Source of the DNA: Citrobacter arsenatis
GTDB lineage: Bacteria > Pseudomonadota > Gammaproteobacteria > Enterobacterales > Enterobacteriaceae
Assembly (NCBI RefSeq): GCF_004353845.1
Contig: NZ_CP037864.1
Coordinates: 3,410,001 to 3,474,000, forward strand
Length of the DNA: 64,000 nucleotides
Direction: 5' to 3'
Shown: positions 44,277 to 54,472 of the stretch, one piece after another
Layout of the letters: each line of letters starts with the position of its first letter
Numbering within the stretch: position 1 is the first letter of the stretch
The notes under the pieces: model-generated
What the model was told of the DNA's origin: nothing
The model's database searches: none
The model's input: the letters and a program-made list of their open reading frames with translations, nothing else
Made by a program: the position numbers and the translations under genes

Positions 44277-44395
44277 CGATTTCTGCCATTAAACAGGACG
44301 AAGCACGTCTTCGTCCTCTCCCCCCTTCTCTTTTTCCCCGTTTTTCGCCAGGATTGTTAAATGCCATTACGGTAATTTATGATTCTGGAGTAAAT

Positions 44396-45382
44396 GTGAC
44401 TAAAACCAATCTCATCACTGGTTTTCTCGGCAGTGGCAAAACCACTTCTATTCTTCATCTATTGGCGAACAAAGATCCCGCAGAGAAGTGGGCCGTGCTG
44501 GTCAATGAGTTTGGCGAAGTAGGCATCGATGGCGCGCTGCTGGCCGACAGCGGCGCACTGCTTAAAGAGATCCCCGGCGGTTGTATGTGCTGCGTTAACG
44601 GTCTGCCAATGCAGGTTGGCCTCAATACGCTGCTACGTCAGGGCAAGCCCGATCGGCTGCTGATTGAACCCACCGGCCTCGGACATCCCAAACAGATTCT
44701 GGATTTACTCACCGCACCGGTTTACGAACCGTGGATCGACTTGCGCGCAACCCTCTGTATTCTTGACCCTCGGCTGTTGCTGGATGAAAAAAGCGTCGCC
44801 AATGACAATTTCCGCGATCAGTTGGCCGCTGCCGATATTATTGTGGCCAACAAAATCGACCGCGCCACGACGGAAAGCGAAAACGCCCTGCAAACCTGGT
44901 GGCAACACTACGGCGGCAATCGTCAGTTGGTTCATGCCGACCATGGGCAAATTGACGGACAGTTACTGGATTTACCCCGACTCAACCTGGCAGAGCTTCC
45001 GACAAGCGCTGAGCATAATCATCATCATGCCGACAAAAAAGGGCTGGCGGCATTGAGTCTTCCCGCACAACAGCGCTGGCGGCGCAGCCTGAACAGCGGT
45101 CAGGGCCATCAGGCCTGTGGTTGGATTTTTGACGCCGATACGGTATTCGATACCATCGGTCTGCTGGAGTGGTCGCGCCTTGCCCCCGTTGGACGCGTGA
45201 AAGGTGTTATGCGTATAAAAGAGGGACTGGTGCGCATTAACCGCCAGGGAGACGACTGGCATATTGAGACGCAAAACGTCGCACCGCCAGATAGCCGTAT
45301 TGAACTCATCTCCGATACCGATACCGACTGGAATGCGTTACAGAGCGCATTGTTGAGACTTCGTTTAGACACCAGCGCGTAA
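44396..45382 (+). CDS. yeiR: YeiR, COG0523 zinc-binding GTPase
   Basis: A G3E-family GTPase of 328 aa, the E. coli length from the GTG at 44396, six bases after GGAG. Walker A is GFLGSGKT (9-16), the metal site is CMCC (63-66), and NKID is the base-specificity motif. A His cluster (HNHHHADKKG) sits in the linker before the C-terminal domain. E. coli YeiR binds zinc and hydrolyses GTP; a metal-chaperone role is likely. Followed 34 bp later by lpxT. Confidence 0.93.
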   Translation: MTKTNLITGFLGSGKTTSILHLLANKDPAEKWAVLVNEFGEVGIDGALLADSGALLKEIPGGCMCCVNGLPMQVGLNTLLRQGKPDRLLIEPTGLGHPKQILDLLTAPVYEPWIDLRATLCILDPRLLLDEKSVANDNFRDQLAAADIIVANKIDRATTESENALQTWWQHYGGNRQLVHADHGQIDGQLLDLPRLNLAELPTSAEHNHHHADKKGLAALSLPAQQRWRRSLNSGQGHQACGWIFDADTVFDTIGLLEWSRLAPVGRVKGVMRIKEGLVRINRQGDDWHIETQNVAPPDSRIELISDTDTDWNALQSALLRLRLDTSA

Positions 45383-45416
45383 GGTTGCCTTCGTTTTATA
45401 GCAATGGTAAACGACG

Positions 45417-46130
45417 ATGAAAACCCGATACCCTCTTATCCTCCTGCTTAATATTGCGGGCCTGGCACTGTTTCTGTCCTGGTATATTCCAGCGGGACAT
45501 GGGGTCTGGTCATCACTGGATACGGGCATTTTCCGCTTCTTTAATCAGAAGCTGGTGGAAAGCCCGCTGTTCTTATGGGTTGTTGCTATCACCAATAACC
45601 GGGCATTTGATGGCTGCTCATTGCTGGCTATGGGCGCATTGATGCTGCACTTTTGGCTCAAAGAGACGTCGGAAGGCCGCCGCCGCATTGTAGCTATTGG
45701 CCTGGTTATGCTGCTCACCGCAGTGGTTTTAAATCAGTTAGGTCAGGCGCTAATTCCGGTTAAACGCGCCAGCCCCACTCTGATGCTGGATAATATTCAT
45801 CGCGTCAGCGAACTGCTGCATATTCCGACCAAAGATGCGTCCAGAGACAGCTTTCCCGGCGATCACGGAATGATGCTGCTTATTTTTTCCGCATTTATGC
45901 TGCGTTATTTCGGAAAAGTCGCAGGAATAATCGGCCTTATTATCGCTGTGGTTTTTGCCTTCCCACGCGTAATGATTGGTGCTCACTGGCTTACCGATAT
46001 CGTGGTCGGTTCCATGACGGTGGTCTTGATTGGCCTTCCCTGGTGGCTAATGACGCCATTAAGCGACCGATTAGTCACACTGTTCGTGAATTATCTGCCC
46101 GGTAAAAACAAACAATTTTTAAACAAATAG
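45417..46130 (+). CDS. lpxT: Lipid A 1-diphosphate synthase LpxT
   Basis: An inner-membrane PAP2 enzyme that moves a phosphate from undecaprenyl diphosphate to the 1-position of lipid A on the periplasmic side. 237 aa, as in E. coli, with about six transmembrane helices. The phosphatase motifs are visible as PVKRASP, FPGDHGMM and RVMIGAHWLTDIVVG. In E. coli it is inhibited by the PmrR peptide; no pmrR is expected here. A 12-bp hairpin follows. Confidence 0.94.
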   Translation: MKTRYPLILLLNIAGLALFLSWYIPAGHGVWSSLDTGIFRFFNQKLVESPLFLWVVAITNNRAFDGCSLLAMGALMLHFWLKETSEGRRRIVAIGLVMLLTAVVLNQLGQALIPVKRASPTLMLDNIHRVSELLHIPTKDASRDSFPGDHGMMLLIFSAFMLRYFGKVAGIIGLIIAVVFAFPRVMIGAHWLTDIVVGSMTVVLIGLPWWLMTPLSDRLVTLFVNYLPGKNKQFLNK

Positions 46131-46144
46131 CGCAGAGTAATTAA

Positions 46145-46178
46145 CATCATCAGGGATACTTCTGATTCCCTGATGATG
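46145..46178 (+). terminator. Hairpin after lpxT
   Basis: A perfect 12-bp stem, CATCATCAGGGA (46145-46156) with TCCCTGATGATG (46167-46178), lies 14 bp after the lpxT stop. There is no T-run, so it may act as an mRNA end-protector as much as a terminator. The rest of the 413-bp gap up to mepS is AT-rich promoter DNA with no supported gene. Confidence 0.6.
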
Positions 46179-46543
46179 TCAGGCGATATTTCATCATTCT
46201 GATTGTCATTCTTCTGTCATCTTATTCATGTTTAAAATGAGGGAGTTGCACATTTTTCGCCCTGATTGTTCTTAATTTAGACAATGCCGTTTATTCACTT
46301 TCTGTATCAATTTTTCTTATAAGAAATCACGCAAAATCACTCGCAATGACCGGAACGATCGGGTAATCTCGAACTCGTTTTGCCTCGCGGGATAATTATT
46401 CTCTTTACGAATAAATTTGTGCGTTCTGCCACAGATTTGACCTTAAAGAATTGTCTCATCGTGCGATGGTAATTAGTCTCGTCACGTTTGGCATTTTTTA
46501 TAACGATATTTATCGTTAAGGACTTCAAGGGAAAACAAACACA

Positions 46544-47113
46544 ATGGTCAAATCTCAACCGATTTTGAGATATATCTTGCGGGGCATACCCGCGATAGCA
46601 GTTGCGGTTCTGCTTTCTGCATGTAGCACAACGAACACCGCCAGGAATATGCATTCTGAGACGCATGCTGTGGGCAATGGAGATAACTCTTCACTGCAAG
46701 CCTCTCAGGATGAATTTGAAAATATGGTCCGTAATATCGATGTTAAATCACGTATTATGGATCAGTATGCTGACTGGAAAGGCGTGCGTTACCGCCTTGG
46801 CGGCAGCACCAAAAAAGGTATCGATTGTTCAAGCTTCGTACAGCGTACGTTTCGCGAGCAATTTGGTTTAGAGCTTCCTCGCTCAACCTACGAACAACAG
46901 GAAACGGGCAAATCCGTTTCGCGCACTAATCTGCGCACAGGCGATCTGGTTCTGTTCCGTGCTGGTTCTACCGGCCGACACGTCGGTATTTATATCGGCA
47001 ACAACCAGTTCGTACATGCCTCGACCAGCAGTGGCGTTATAATTTCCAGCATGAACGAGCCTTACTGGAAAAAGCGTTACAACGAAGCTCGCCGGGTCCT
47101 GAGCCGCAGTTAA
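46544..47113 (+). CDS. mepS: Murein DD-endopeptidase MepS (Spr)
   Basis: An outer-membrane lipoprotein that cuts D-Ala-mDAP cross-links to let peptidoglycan grow. 189 aa (E. coli 188). The lipobox LLSAC puts the lipidated Cys at residue 27. The NlpC/P60 domain has the triad Cys95 (DCSSF), His146 (GRHVGIY) and His158 (FVHAS). In E. coli its level is set by the NlpI-Prc protease. An efficient terminator follows. Confidence 0.96.
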   Translation: MVKSQPILRYILRGIPAIAVAVLLSACSTTNTARNMHSETHAVGNGDNSSLQASQDEFENMVRNIDVKSRIMDQYADWKGVRYRLGGSTKKGIDCSSFVQRTFREQFGLELPRSTYEQQETGKSVSRTNLRTGDLVLFRAGSTGRHVGIYIGNNQFVHASTSSGVIISSMNEPYWKKRYNEARRVLSRS

Positions 47114-47158
47114 TTTCGTTTGGCAGCTATCCCTTGGCTATCCTGATGAGACATATTG

Positions 47159-47189
47159 AAAAGCACTGCTACGGCGGTGCTTTTTTTTT
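47159..47189 (+). terminator. mepS terminator
   Basis: AAGCACTGC (47161-47169) pairs with GCGGTGCTT (47174-47182, one G-T pair) around TACG, then a run of nine Ts. Confidence 0.92.
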
Positions 47190-47284
47190 GCGTTACCTTG
47201 AGACTAAGAAAAATCTCACATGGTGAGTCATTTCAGGTTATATTCATACAGAATAAGCGGTTAAATCAGGTAAAATAAGGATCT

Positions 47285-48844
47285 ATGTTCAGACGCTCCT
47301 CTTCATCCGGTCGGAAAATCCTGCTTTCCTGTATGATAACGGGGCTTATCGTCGCAATCCTTGTGAGTACCCTGCAATTTTTCGTGACCTGGCATAAACG
47401 GGACGTTAAGTACGACACGCTTCTTGCCGATATCCAGAATTATGTCAGTAGCTACTTCGCCGATCTTAAAACCACCACAGATGCCCTTCAGCCACTGGTC
47501 GCCAACACTTGCCAGCAAGTCGGCGCTAAACTGACCTCCAGCGCAGCCTTTAGCCTCAACGTTCGCGCTTTTCTATTGGTCAAAAACGGCATTGCTTTCT
47601 GCTCCTCCGCAACCGGCTCAATGTTCACTCCGATTCTGGATCTGGTCCCAAGCCTTGATATCAGCAGAAATATTGACGTGGAATTACTCCCCGGCACCCC
47701 CATGATGCCGGACAAGCCAGCAGTAATGATTTGGCACCGGAATCCATCATTCACTGACAGCGGCGTATTTACCTCACTCAATATTAATCTGGCCCCTTAC
47801 CTGCTTTATACCGCCCGACAGGATGATTTTGACGGCATTGCCATTGTCGTCGGTGATAACGCAATTTCGACATTTTCATCACGGATCATTGATGTATCCG
47901 CTCTACCCCACTCTCGCTGGCGTCAGGCGACTCTTGAAGGAATACCGCTACAGATTCGTTTATATGCCGATGAGTGGACCTATACCGACGTCTGGTATTC
48001 GATTATGTTGGGATGTATGGCAGGTATTATTGCCGCTCTTCTTCTCTGGTACTACATCTACACCATTCGTTTACGCCCGGGCAAAGATATCCTCAACGCG
48101 ATCAAACATAACCAGTTTTATGTGGTGTATCAGCCCGTCGTAGAGGTACAAACGCTGGAGGTGAAAGGTGCCGAGGTGTTATTACGCTGGAATCACCCGA
48201 CAACGGGTGAGATCCCACCGGATGCCTTCATTCACTACGCCGAATCACAGAAAATGATTGTCCCGCTGACCCAGCATCTCTTTAAGCTGATAGCCCAGGA
48301 CGCGCCGATGCTGAAAAAAGTCTTACCCGCTGGCGCAAAATTGGGGATCAATATCGCGCCAACGCATCTGCATGGCGAAACGTTTAAAGACGACATTCAT
48401 CACCTGCAGTCCTCGCTTCCCGCAAACCATTTCCAGATGGTGCTGGAAATTACCGAACGGGATATGCTCAATCAGAACGAGGCCACGAAGATATTTGAAT
48501 GGCTACATTCCGCAGGTTTCGAAATTGCCATTGACGATTTTGGCACCGGTCATAGCGCACTTATCTATCTGGAGCGCTTTACCGTTGACTACCTGAAAAT
48601 CGATCGCGGGTTTATTAATGCCATTGGGACAGAAACTCTGACCTCTCCGGTTCTGGACGCCGTGTTGACACTCTCTAAACGTCTTAATATGCTGACGGTT
48701 GCTGAAGGGGTAGAAACACCTGAGCAAGCCCGTTGGCTGCGCGATCGTGGGGTACATTTTTTCCAGGGATACTGGATTAGCCGACCATTAAAGCTTGCTG
48801 ATTTCGTGCGTTGGATGGCGCAGCCCAATAAGCCGACGTGGTGA
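47285..48844 (+). CDS. pdeN: Cyclic di-GMP phosphodiesterase PdeN (Rtn)
   Basis: An inner-membrane c-di-GMP phosphodiesterase of 519 aa (E. coli 518). Two transmembrane helices (about 13-34 and 238-260) flank a periplasmic CSS domain with Cys76 and the CSS at 106-108. In this class a disulfide, set by DsbA/DsbB, holds the enzyme back. The EAL domain follows: the signature reads EVLLRW, a normal EAL variant, and EITERD, IAIDDFGTGHS, LKIDRGF and AEGVETPEQ are intact, so it should be active. The old name rtn refers to phage N4/lambda resistance on overexpression. Confidence 0.93.
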   Translation: MFRRSSSSGRKILLSCMITGLIVAILVSTLQFFVTWHKRDVKYDTLLADIQNYVSSYFADLKTTTDALQPLVANTCQQVGAKLTSSAAFSLNVRAFLLVKNGIAFCSSATGSMFTPILDLVPSLDISRNIDVELLPGTPMMPDKPAVMIWHRNPSFTDSGVFTSLNINLAPYLLYTARQDDFDGIAIVVGDNAISTFSSRIIDVSALPHSRWRQATLEGIPLQIRLYADEWTYTDVWYSIMLGCMAGIIAALLLWYYIYTIRLRPGKDILNAIKHNQFYVVYQPVVEVQTLEVKGAEVLLRWNHPTTGEIPPDAFIHYAESQKMIVPLTQHLFKLIAQDAPMLKKVLPAGAKLGINIAPTHLHGETFKDDIHHLQSSLPANHFQMVLEITERDMLNQNEATKIFEWLHSAGFEIAIDDFGTGHSALIYLERFTVDYLKIDRGFINAIGTETLTSPVLDAVLTLSKRLNMLTVAEGVETPEQARWLRDRGVHFFQGYWISRPLKLADFVRWMAQPNKPTW

Positions 48845-48943
48845 TCGCTGTATGCGAATCATATACTCTCACTCGCCGCTACATCCCTTATCTTTCAGGC
48901 ATGATGCCCGTCGGGTTGTGGCAGGAAAAGGAAATCGCTTTTC

Positions 48944-50758
48944 ATGATCCCTCGCGTATTGCTGCTGTTTATCGCCCTCATCGGGTTTAGCGCCGAGGCG
49001 CAGTCCATCAAAGAAAGCTATGCTTTTGCCGTACTGGGCGAACCGAAGTACGCGTTTAACTTTAATCACTTTGATTACGTAAACCCTGCCGCCCCCAAAG
49101 GCGGACAAATCACCCTCTCTGCCATCGGCACCTTCGATAACTTCAACCGCTATGCGATGCGTGGCAACCCCGGCGCGCGAACCGAAACGCTTTACGATAC
49201 GCTGTTTACCACCTCTGACGATGAACCTGGCAGCTATTATCCGCTTATCGCCGAAAGCGCACGCTATGCTGACGACTATTCCTGGGTAGAAATCGCCATT
49301 AATCCTCGGGCGCGTTTTCACGATGGCTCCCCCATTACCGCCAGCGATGTTGCATTCACCTTCCATAAATTTATGACTGAAGGCGTGCCGCAGTTTCGTC
49401 TGGTCTACAAGGGAACAACGGTAAAAGCCATCGCGCCTTTAACCGTACGTATTGAATTAGCCAAACCGGGTAAAGAGGACATGCTCAGCCTGTTTTCATT
49501 ACCGGTGATGCCAGAGAAATACTGGAAAGATCATAAGCTCAGCGATCCCTTATCATCGCCGCCACTCGCCAGCGGTCCTTATCGCATCGCGAAATGGAAG
49601 ATGGGTCAGTACATTATCTATTCGCGCGTTAAAGATTATTGGGCCGCTAATCTGCCCGTCAACCGTGGCCGCTGGAACTTTGACACCATCCGCTACGACT
49701 ACTATCTGGATGACAACGTCGCCTTTGAAGCGTTCAAGGCCGGTGCGTTCGACCTGCGTCTTGAGAACGATGCCAAAAACTGGGCGACGCGCTATACCGG
49801 GAAAAATTTCGCTAATCATTACATCATCAAAGACGAACAAAAAAACGAATCCGCCCAGGATACGCGGTGGCTGGCTTTTAATATTCAACGCCCAGTGTTC
49901 AGCGACCGGCGGGTGCGCGAAGCCATCACGCTGGCCTTTGATTTTGAATGGATGAATAAAGCTCTGTTCTATAACGCCTGGAGCCGAACCAACAGCTATT
50001 TTCAGAATACCGAATATGCCGCGACGAAATACCCTGATGCGGATGAACTGGTAATACTCGCGCCGTTGAAAAAAGATCTCCCCCCTGAGGTCTTTAGCCA
50101 AATTTATCAGCCGCCAAAATCACAAGGCGATGGCTACGATCGCGACAACCTGTTGAAAGCCGATACCTTACTGGACCAGGCCGGATGGGTACTCAAGGGG
50201 CAGCAGCGCGTAAACAGCGCCAACGGTAAGCCCCTGAGCTTTGAACTGTTGCTCCCGGCAGGCAGCAACAGTCAGTGGGTATTGCCGTTCCAGCACAACC
50301 TGCAGCGCCTGGGCATTACGATGAATATCCGCCAGGTGGATAACTCGCAAATCACCAACCGCTTGCGCAGTCGCGACTATGACATGATGCCAAGGTTGTA
50401 TCGCGCGATGCCGTGGCCGAGTTCAGACCTGCAAATTCTCTGGGCCTCTGACTATATTGACTCCAGCTATAACGCCCCTGGGGTGCAAAGCCCGGTGATT
50501 GATAAACTGATCGGCCAAATCATCGCGGCGCAAGGTGATAAAGCCAAATTGATCCCACTGGGCCGGGCACTGGACAGGGTATTAACCTGGAACTACTACA
50601 TGTTGCCGATGTGGTTTATGGCAGAGGATCGCATTGCATGGTGGGATAAATTTTCGCATCCTGCTATTCGCCCAATTTATACCATTGGTCTCGACAACTG
50701 GTGGTATGACGTCAACAAAGCGGCGAAGCTGCCCGCAGCCAGACGGCAGGGAGAATAA
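48944..50758 (+). CDS. yejA: YejA, periplasmic oligopeptide-binding protein
   Basis: The solute-binding protein of the YejABEF ABC importer, which in E. coli takes up microcin C and, in relatives, peptides linked to antimicrobial-peptide tolerance. 604 aa, as in E. coli, with a Sec signal peptide ending AEA before QSIKESYAFA. SBP family 5 motifs include NPRARFHDGSPITASDVAFTF and DTRWLAFNIQRPVFSDRRVR. Stop and yejB start abut (TAAATGG), so yejABEF is one transcript. Confidence 0.96.
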   Translation: MIPRVLLLFIALIGFSAEAQSIKESYAFAVLGEPKYAFNFNHFDYVNPAAPKGGQITLSAIGTFDNFNRYAMRGNPGARTETLYDTLFTTSDDEPGSYYPLIAESARYADDYSWVEIAINPRARFHDGSPITASDVAFTFHKFMTEGVPQFRLVYKGTTVKAIAPLTVRIELAKPGKEDMLSLFSLPVMPEKYWKDHKLSDPLSSPPLASGPYRIAKWKMGQYIIYSRVKDYWAANLPVNRGRWNFDTIRYDYYLDDNVAFEAFKAGAFDLRLENDAKNWATRYTGKNFANHYIIKDEQKNESAQDTRWLAFNIQRPVFSDRRVREAITLAFDFEWMNKALFYNAWSRTNSYFQNTEYAATKYPDADELVILAPLKKDLPPEVFSQIYQPPKSQGDGYDRDNLLKADTLLDQAGWVLKGQQRVNSANGKPLSFELLLPAGSNSQWVLPFQHNLQRLGITMNIRQVDNSQITNRLRSRDYDMMPRLYRAMPWPSSDLQILWASDYIDSSYNAPGVQSPVIDKLIGQIIAAQGDKAKLIPLGRALDRVLTWNYYMLPMWFMAEDRIAWWDKFSHPAIRPIYTIGLDNWWYDVNKAAKLPAARRQGE

Positions 50759-51853
50759 ATGGGCGCTTACCTGATTCGACGTCTGCTGCTGGTGATCCCA
50801 ACGCTTTGGGCCATCATCACCATCAATTTTTTTATTGTGCAGATTGCCCCTGGCGGCCCGGTTGAGCAGGCCGTCGCCGCCATTGAATTCGGGCAAAGCG
50901 GGGCCTTACCCGGTGCGGGCAGCGAAGGTGTTCGCGCCAGCCACGCGCAAACCGGCGTTGGAAACATCAGTGACAGTAATTATCGAGGCGGTCGGGGTCT
51001 GGATCCGGAAGTGATCGCCGAAATCACTCGTCGCTATGGGTTTGATAAACCCATTCACGAACGTTATTTTAAAATGCTCTGGGACTACATTCGTTTCGAT
51101 TTCGGCGATAGCCTGTTTCGTAGCGCCTCTGTGCTGACGCTTATCAAAGACAGCCTGCCTGTTTCCGTTACGCTCGGTCTGTGGAGTACGCTCATCATTT
51201 ATCTGGTGTCGATCCCGCTTGGCATACGCAAAGCGGTGCACAACGGCAGCCGATTTGATGTGTGGAGCAGCGCATTCATTATTATCGGCTATGCCATACC
51301 GGCCTTTCTGTTTGCCATTTTGCTGATTGTCTTTTTTGCCGGGGGCAGCTACTACGACCTGTTCCCGCTGCGCGGACTGGTTTCCGCCAACTTTGACTCT
51401 CTGCCCTGGTATCAGAAAGTGACCGACTACCTGTGGCATATTACCCTGCCGGTGCTGGCGACGGTGGTTGGCGGGTTTGCCGCATTGACCATGCTGACCA
51501 AAAACTCATTTCTGGATGAGGTACGCAAGCAGTATGTTGTCACCGCGCGCGCCAAAGGCGTCAGCGAGAAAAATATTCTGTGGAAGCATGTGTTCCGCAA
51601 TGCCATGTTGCTGGTGATCGCTGGTTTTCCGGCAACGTTTATCAGCATGTTTTTTACCGGCTCGCTGCTAATTGAAGTGATGTTCTCGCTGAATGGTCTG
51701 GGACTACTGGGTTATGAATCCACTGTATCACGCGACTACCCGGTCATGTTTGGCACGCTCTATATCTTCACCCTGATCGGCCTGCTGCTGAATATCCTCA
51801 GCGATATCAGCTATACGTTGGTCGATCCCCGTATTGATTTTGAGGGACGCTAA
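50759..51853 (+). CDS. yejB: YejB, peptide ABC transporter permease
   Basis: An inner-membrane permease of 364 aa (E. coli 364), BPD_transp_1 family, with six helices and the EAA-type cytoplasmic loop VVTARAKGVSEKNILWKHVFRNA. A periplasmic loop of about 80 residues (41-120) is typical of YejB. The start abuts yejA and the end overlaps yejE by one base. Confidence 0.95.
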   Translation: MGAYLIRRLLLVIPTLWAIITINFFIVQIAPGGPVEQAVAAIEFGQSGALPGAGSEGVRASHAQTGVGNISDSNYRGGRGLDPEVIAEITRRYGFDKPIHERYFKMLWDYIRFDFGDSLFRSASVLTLIKDSLPVSVTLGLWSTLIIYLVSIPLGIRKAVHNGSRFDVWSSAFIIIGYAIPAFLFAILLIVFFAGGSYYDLFPLRGLVSANFDSLPWYQKVTDYLWHITLPVLATVVGGFAALTMLTKNSFLDEVRKQYVVTARAKGVSEKNILWKHVFRNAMLLVIAGFPATFISMFFTGSLLIEVMFSLNGLGLLGYESTVSRDYPVMFGTLYIFTLIGLLLNILSDISYTLVDPRIDFEGR

Positions 51854-52878
51854 TGTCGCGATTAAGCCCCGTTAATCAGGCCCGCTGGGCGCGCTTTCGC
51901 CACAACCGCCGCGGCTACTGGTCGCTGTGGATCTTTTTGGTGCTGTTCGGTCTTAGTCTGTGTTCAGAACTGATTGCCAATGATAAGCCGCTGCTGGTGC
52001 GCTACGACAATAGCTGGTATTTCCCCCTGTTCAAAAACTACAGTGAAAGCGACTTCGGCGGACCGTTGGCGACCCAGGCTGATTATCAGGATCCGTGGCT
52101 ACAGCAGCGCCTGGAAAACCAGGGCTGGATCCTGTGGGCACCAATACGCTTTGGGGCCACCAGCATTAACTTTGCCACCGATAAACCCTTCCCTTCCCCG
52201 CCTTCTGCGCAGAACTGGCTGGGGACAGACGCCAACGGCGGTGACGTGCTGGCGCGTATCCTCTACGGCACACGTATTTCTGTCCTGTTTGGTTTGATGC
52301 TAACCCTGTGCTCCAGCGTGATGGGGATCATGGCTGGCGCAATCCAGGGCTATTACGGCGGCAAGATAGACCTGTGGGGGCAACGATTCATTGAGGTTTG
52401 GTCAGGTATGCCAACGCTGTTTCTGATCATTCTGCTGTCGAGCGTGGTCCAGCCTAACTTCTGGTGGCTGCTGGGCATTACGGTGCTGTTTGGCTGGATG
52501 AGCCTGGTTGGCGTCGTGCGCGCTGAATTTTTACGTACCCGAAACTTTGATTATATTCGTGCCGCTCAGGCGCTCGGCGTAAGCGATCGCAGTATTATTC
52601 TGCGTCATATGCTGCCCAATGCGATGGTCGCCGCCCTGACCTTTTTACCGTTTATTTTATGCGCCTCAATAACCACCCTGACCTCACTGGATTTTCTTGG
52701 GTTCGGTCTACCGCTTGGTTCGCCATCTCTGGGAGAACTCCTGTTACAGGGCAAAAACAACCTGCAGGCACCGTGGCTTGGCATCACCGCGTTCATCTCC
52801 GTTGCCCTGCTACTATCGCTACTGATCTTTATTGGTGAAGCGGTACGCGACGCGTTCGATCCCAACAAGGCGATTTAA
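51853..52878 (+). CDS. yejE: YejE, peptide ABC transporter permease
   Basis: The second permease of YejABEF. 341 aa, as in E. coli, with an OppC-like N-terminal extension (SLWIFLVLFGLSLCSELIAND), the large periplasmic loop usual for YejE, and the EAA loop YIRAAQALGVSDRSIILRHMLPNA. It overlaps yejB by one base (TAATG) and is followed by yejF after 1 bp. Confidence 0.95.
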   Translation: MSRLSPVNQARWARFRHNRRGYWSLWIFLVLFGLSLCSELIANDKPLLVRYDNSWYFPLFKNYSESDFGGPLATQADYQDPWLQQRLENQGWILWAPIRFGATSINFATDKPFPSPPSAQNWLGTDANGGDVLARILYGTRISVLFGLMLTLCSSVMGIMAGAIQGYYGGKIDLWGQRFIEVWSGMPTLFLIILLSSVVQPNFWWLLGITVLFGWMSLVGVVRAEFLRTRNFDYIRAAQALGVSDRSIILRHMLPNAMVAALTFLPFILCASITTLTSLDFLGFGLPLGSPSLGELLLQGKNNLQAPWLGITAFISVALLLSLLIFIGEAVRDAFDPNKAI

Positions 52879-52879
52879 G

Positions 52880-54469
52880 ATGACACAACCTCTGTTAGCT
52901 ATTGAAAATTTGTCGGTAGGTTTTCGCCAACAAGAGACCGTGCGCACCGTGGTCAATACCCTCTCACTGCAGGTTGATGCCGGGCAAACTCTGGCGCTGG
53001 TGGGCGAGTCTGGCTCAGGTAAAAGCGTGACGGCGCTTTCTATTCTACGGTTACTACCGTCCCCTCCCGCAGTTTACCTTTCCGGCGATATACGCTTTCA
53101 TGGCGAATCATTACTTCACGCCGACGAGCAAACGCTTCGCGGCGTTCGGGGGAATAAAATCGCCATGATTTTCCAGGAGCCGATGGTGTCATTGAACCCG
53201 CTCCACAACCTGGAAAAACAGCTTTATGAGGTGCTGTCTCTGCATCGGGGAATGCGCAGGGAAGCCGCACGGGCAGAGATTCTGACCTGTCTTGATCGCG
53301 TTGGCATCCGTCAGGCGGCCAAACGTCTCGCTGATTACCCGCACCAGTTATCCGGCGGTGAACGCCAGCGTGTGATGATCGCCATGGCGCTGCTAACCCG
53401 ACCGGAGCTGCTAATTGCCGATGAACCGACCACCGCGCTGGATGTTTCCGTACAGGCGCAGATCCTGCAACTGCTGCGAGAGTTGCAGCGCGAGCTGAAC
53501 ATGGGGTTACTGTTTATCACCCACAACCTGAGCATTGTGAAAAAGCTGGCAGATTCCGTCGCGGTCATGCAAAACGGTCAGTGCGTTGAGCAAAATCGTG
53601 CCGCTCCGCTGCTCACTGCGCCAACGCATCCCTATACGCAGAAATTGTTAAACAGCGAACCTTCCGGCGATCCGGTGCCTTTACCTGCCGGACAAGCTCC
53701 GCTGCTGGAAGTGGATAAACTCCGCGTCGCCTTTCCCATCCGCAAAGGTATCCTGAAGCGCGTGGTGGACCACAACGTTGTAGTGAACAATGTCAGTTTT
53801 TCCCTCCGGCCCGGTGAAACGCTGGGGCTGGTTGGAGAGTCAGGCTCCGGAAAAAGCACTACCGGACTGGCGCTTCTGCGGCTAATCACCTCGCAGGGAA
53901 GCATTGTGTTCGATGGCCTGGCACTGCATACCTTAAATCGTCGCCAGCTGTTGCCGGTTCGTCACCGCATTCAGGTCGTATTCCAGGACCCCAACTCCTC
54001 GCTGAACCCGCGCCTGAGCGTGCTACAGATTATTGAGGAGGGGCTGCGCGTTCATCAGCCAACCCTGTCAGCTGAACAGCGCGAAGCGCAGGTGAAAGCG
54101 GTGATGGTAGAAGTGGGTCTGGACAGCGAAACGCGGCATCGTTATCCGGCGGAGTTTTCCGGCGGTCAACGTCAACGCATAGCCATTGCCAGAGCATTGA
54201 TTCTCAAGCCTTCCTTGATCATCCTGGATGAACCAACATCATCGCTCGACAGAACCGTGCAGGCGCAAATTCTGACGTTGTTAAAGTCGTTACAGGAAAA
54301 ACATCGGCTGGCTTATATTTTTATCAGCCATGATTTGCACGTAGTACGCGCGTTATGCCATCAGGTTATTGTGCTACGTCAGGGGGAGGTCGTGGAACAA
54401 GGGCAATGCGAGCACGTATTTAACGCGCCACAACAAGCATACACGCGTCAGCTGCTTGCGCTAAGCTGA
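52880..54469 (+). CDS. yejF: YejF, peptide ABC transporter double ATPase
   Basis: The energising subunit, with two ABC cassettes in one chain of 529 aa, as in E. coli from the ATG at 52880. Both halves are intact: Walker A GESGSGKS twice, signatures LSGGERQR and FSGGQRQR, Walker B LLIADEPTTALD and LIILDEPTSSLD. Each half ends with the oligopeptide-type C-terminal extension (HPYTQKLL and QAYTRQLL). The stop is only 3 bp from the convergent yejG stop. Confidence 0.96.
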   Translation: MTQPLLAIENLSVGFRQQETVRTVVNTLSLQVDAGQTLALVGESGSGKSVTALSILRLLPSPPAVYLSGDIRFHGESLLHADEQTLRGVRGNKIAMIFQEPMVSLNPLHNLEKQLYEVLSLHRGMRREAARAEILTCLDRVGIRQAAKRLADYPHQLSGGERQRVMIAMALLTRPELLIADEPTTALDVSVQAQILQLLRELQRELNMGLLFITHNLSIVKKLADSVAVMQNGQCVEQNRAAPLLTAPTHPYTQKLLNSEPSGDPVPLPAGQAPLLEVDKLRVAFPIRKGILKRVVDHNVVVNNVSFSLRPGETLGLVGESGSGKSTTGLALLRLITSQGSIVFDGLALHTLNRRQLLPVRHRIQVVFQDPNSSLNPRLSVLQIIEEGLRVHQPTLSAEQREAQVKAVMVEVGLDSETRHRYPAEFSGGQRQRIAIARALILKPSLIILDEPTSSLDRTVQAQILTLLKSLQEKHRLAYIFISHDLHVVRALCHQVIVLRQGEVVEQGQCEHVFNAPQQAYTRQLLALS

Positions 54470-54472
54470 CGC

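Noticed and set aside
47285..48844. PdeN as a degenerate EAL protein because the signature reads EVL
   Set aside because: EVL is an accepted variant, and the other catalytic and metal motifs (EITERD, DDFGTG, KIDRGF) are intact.
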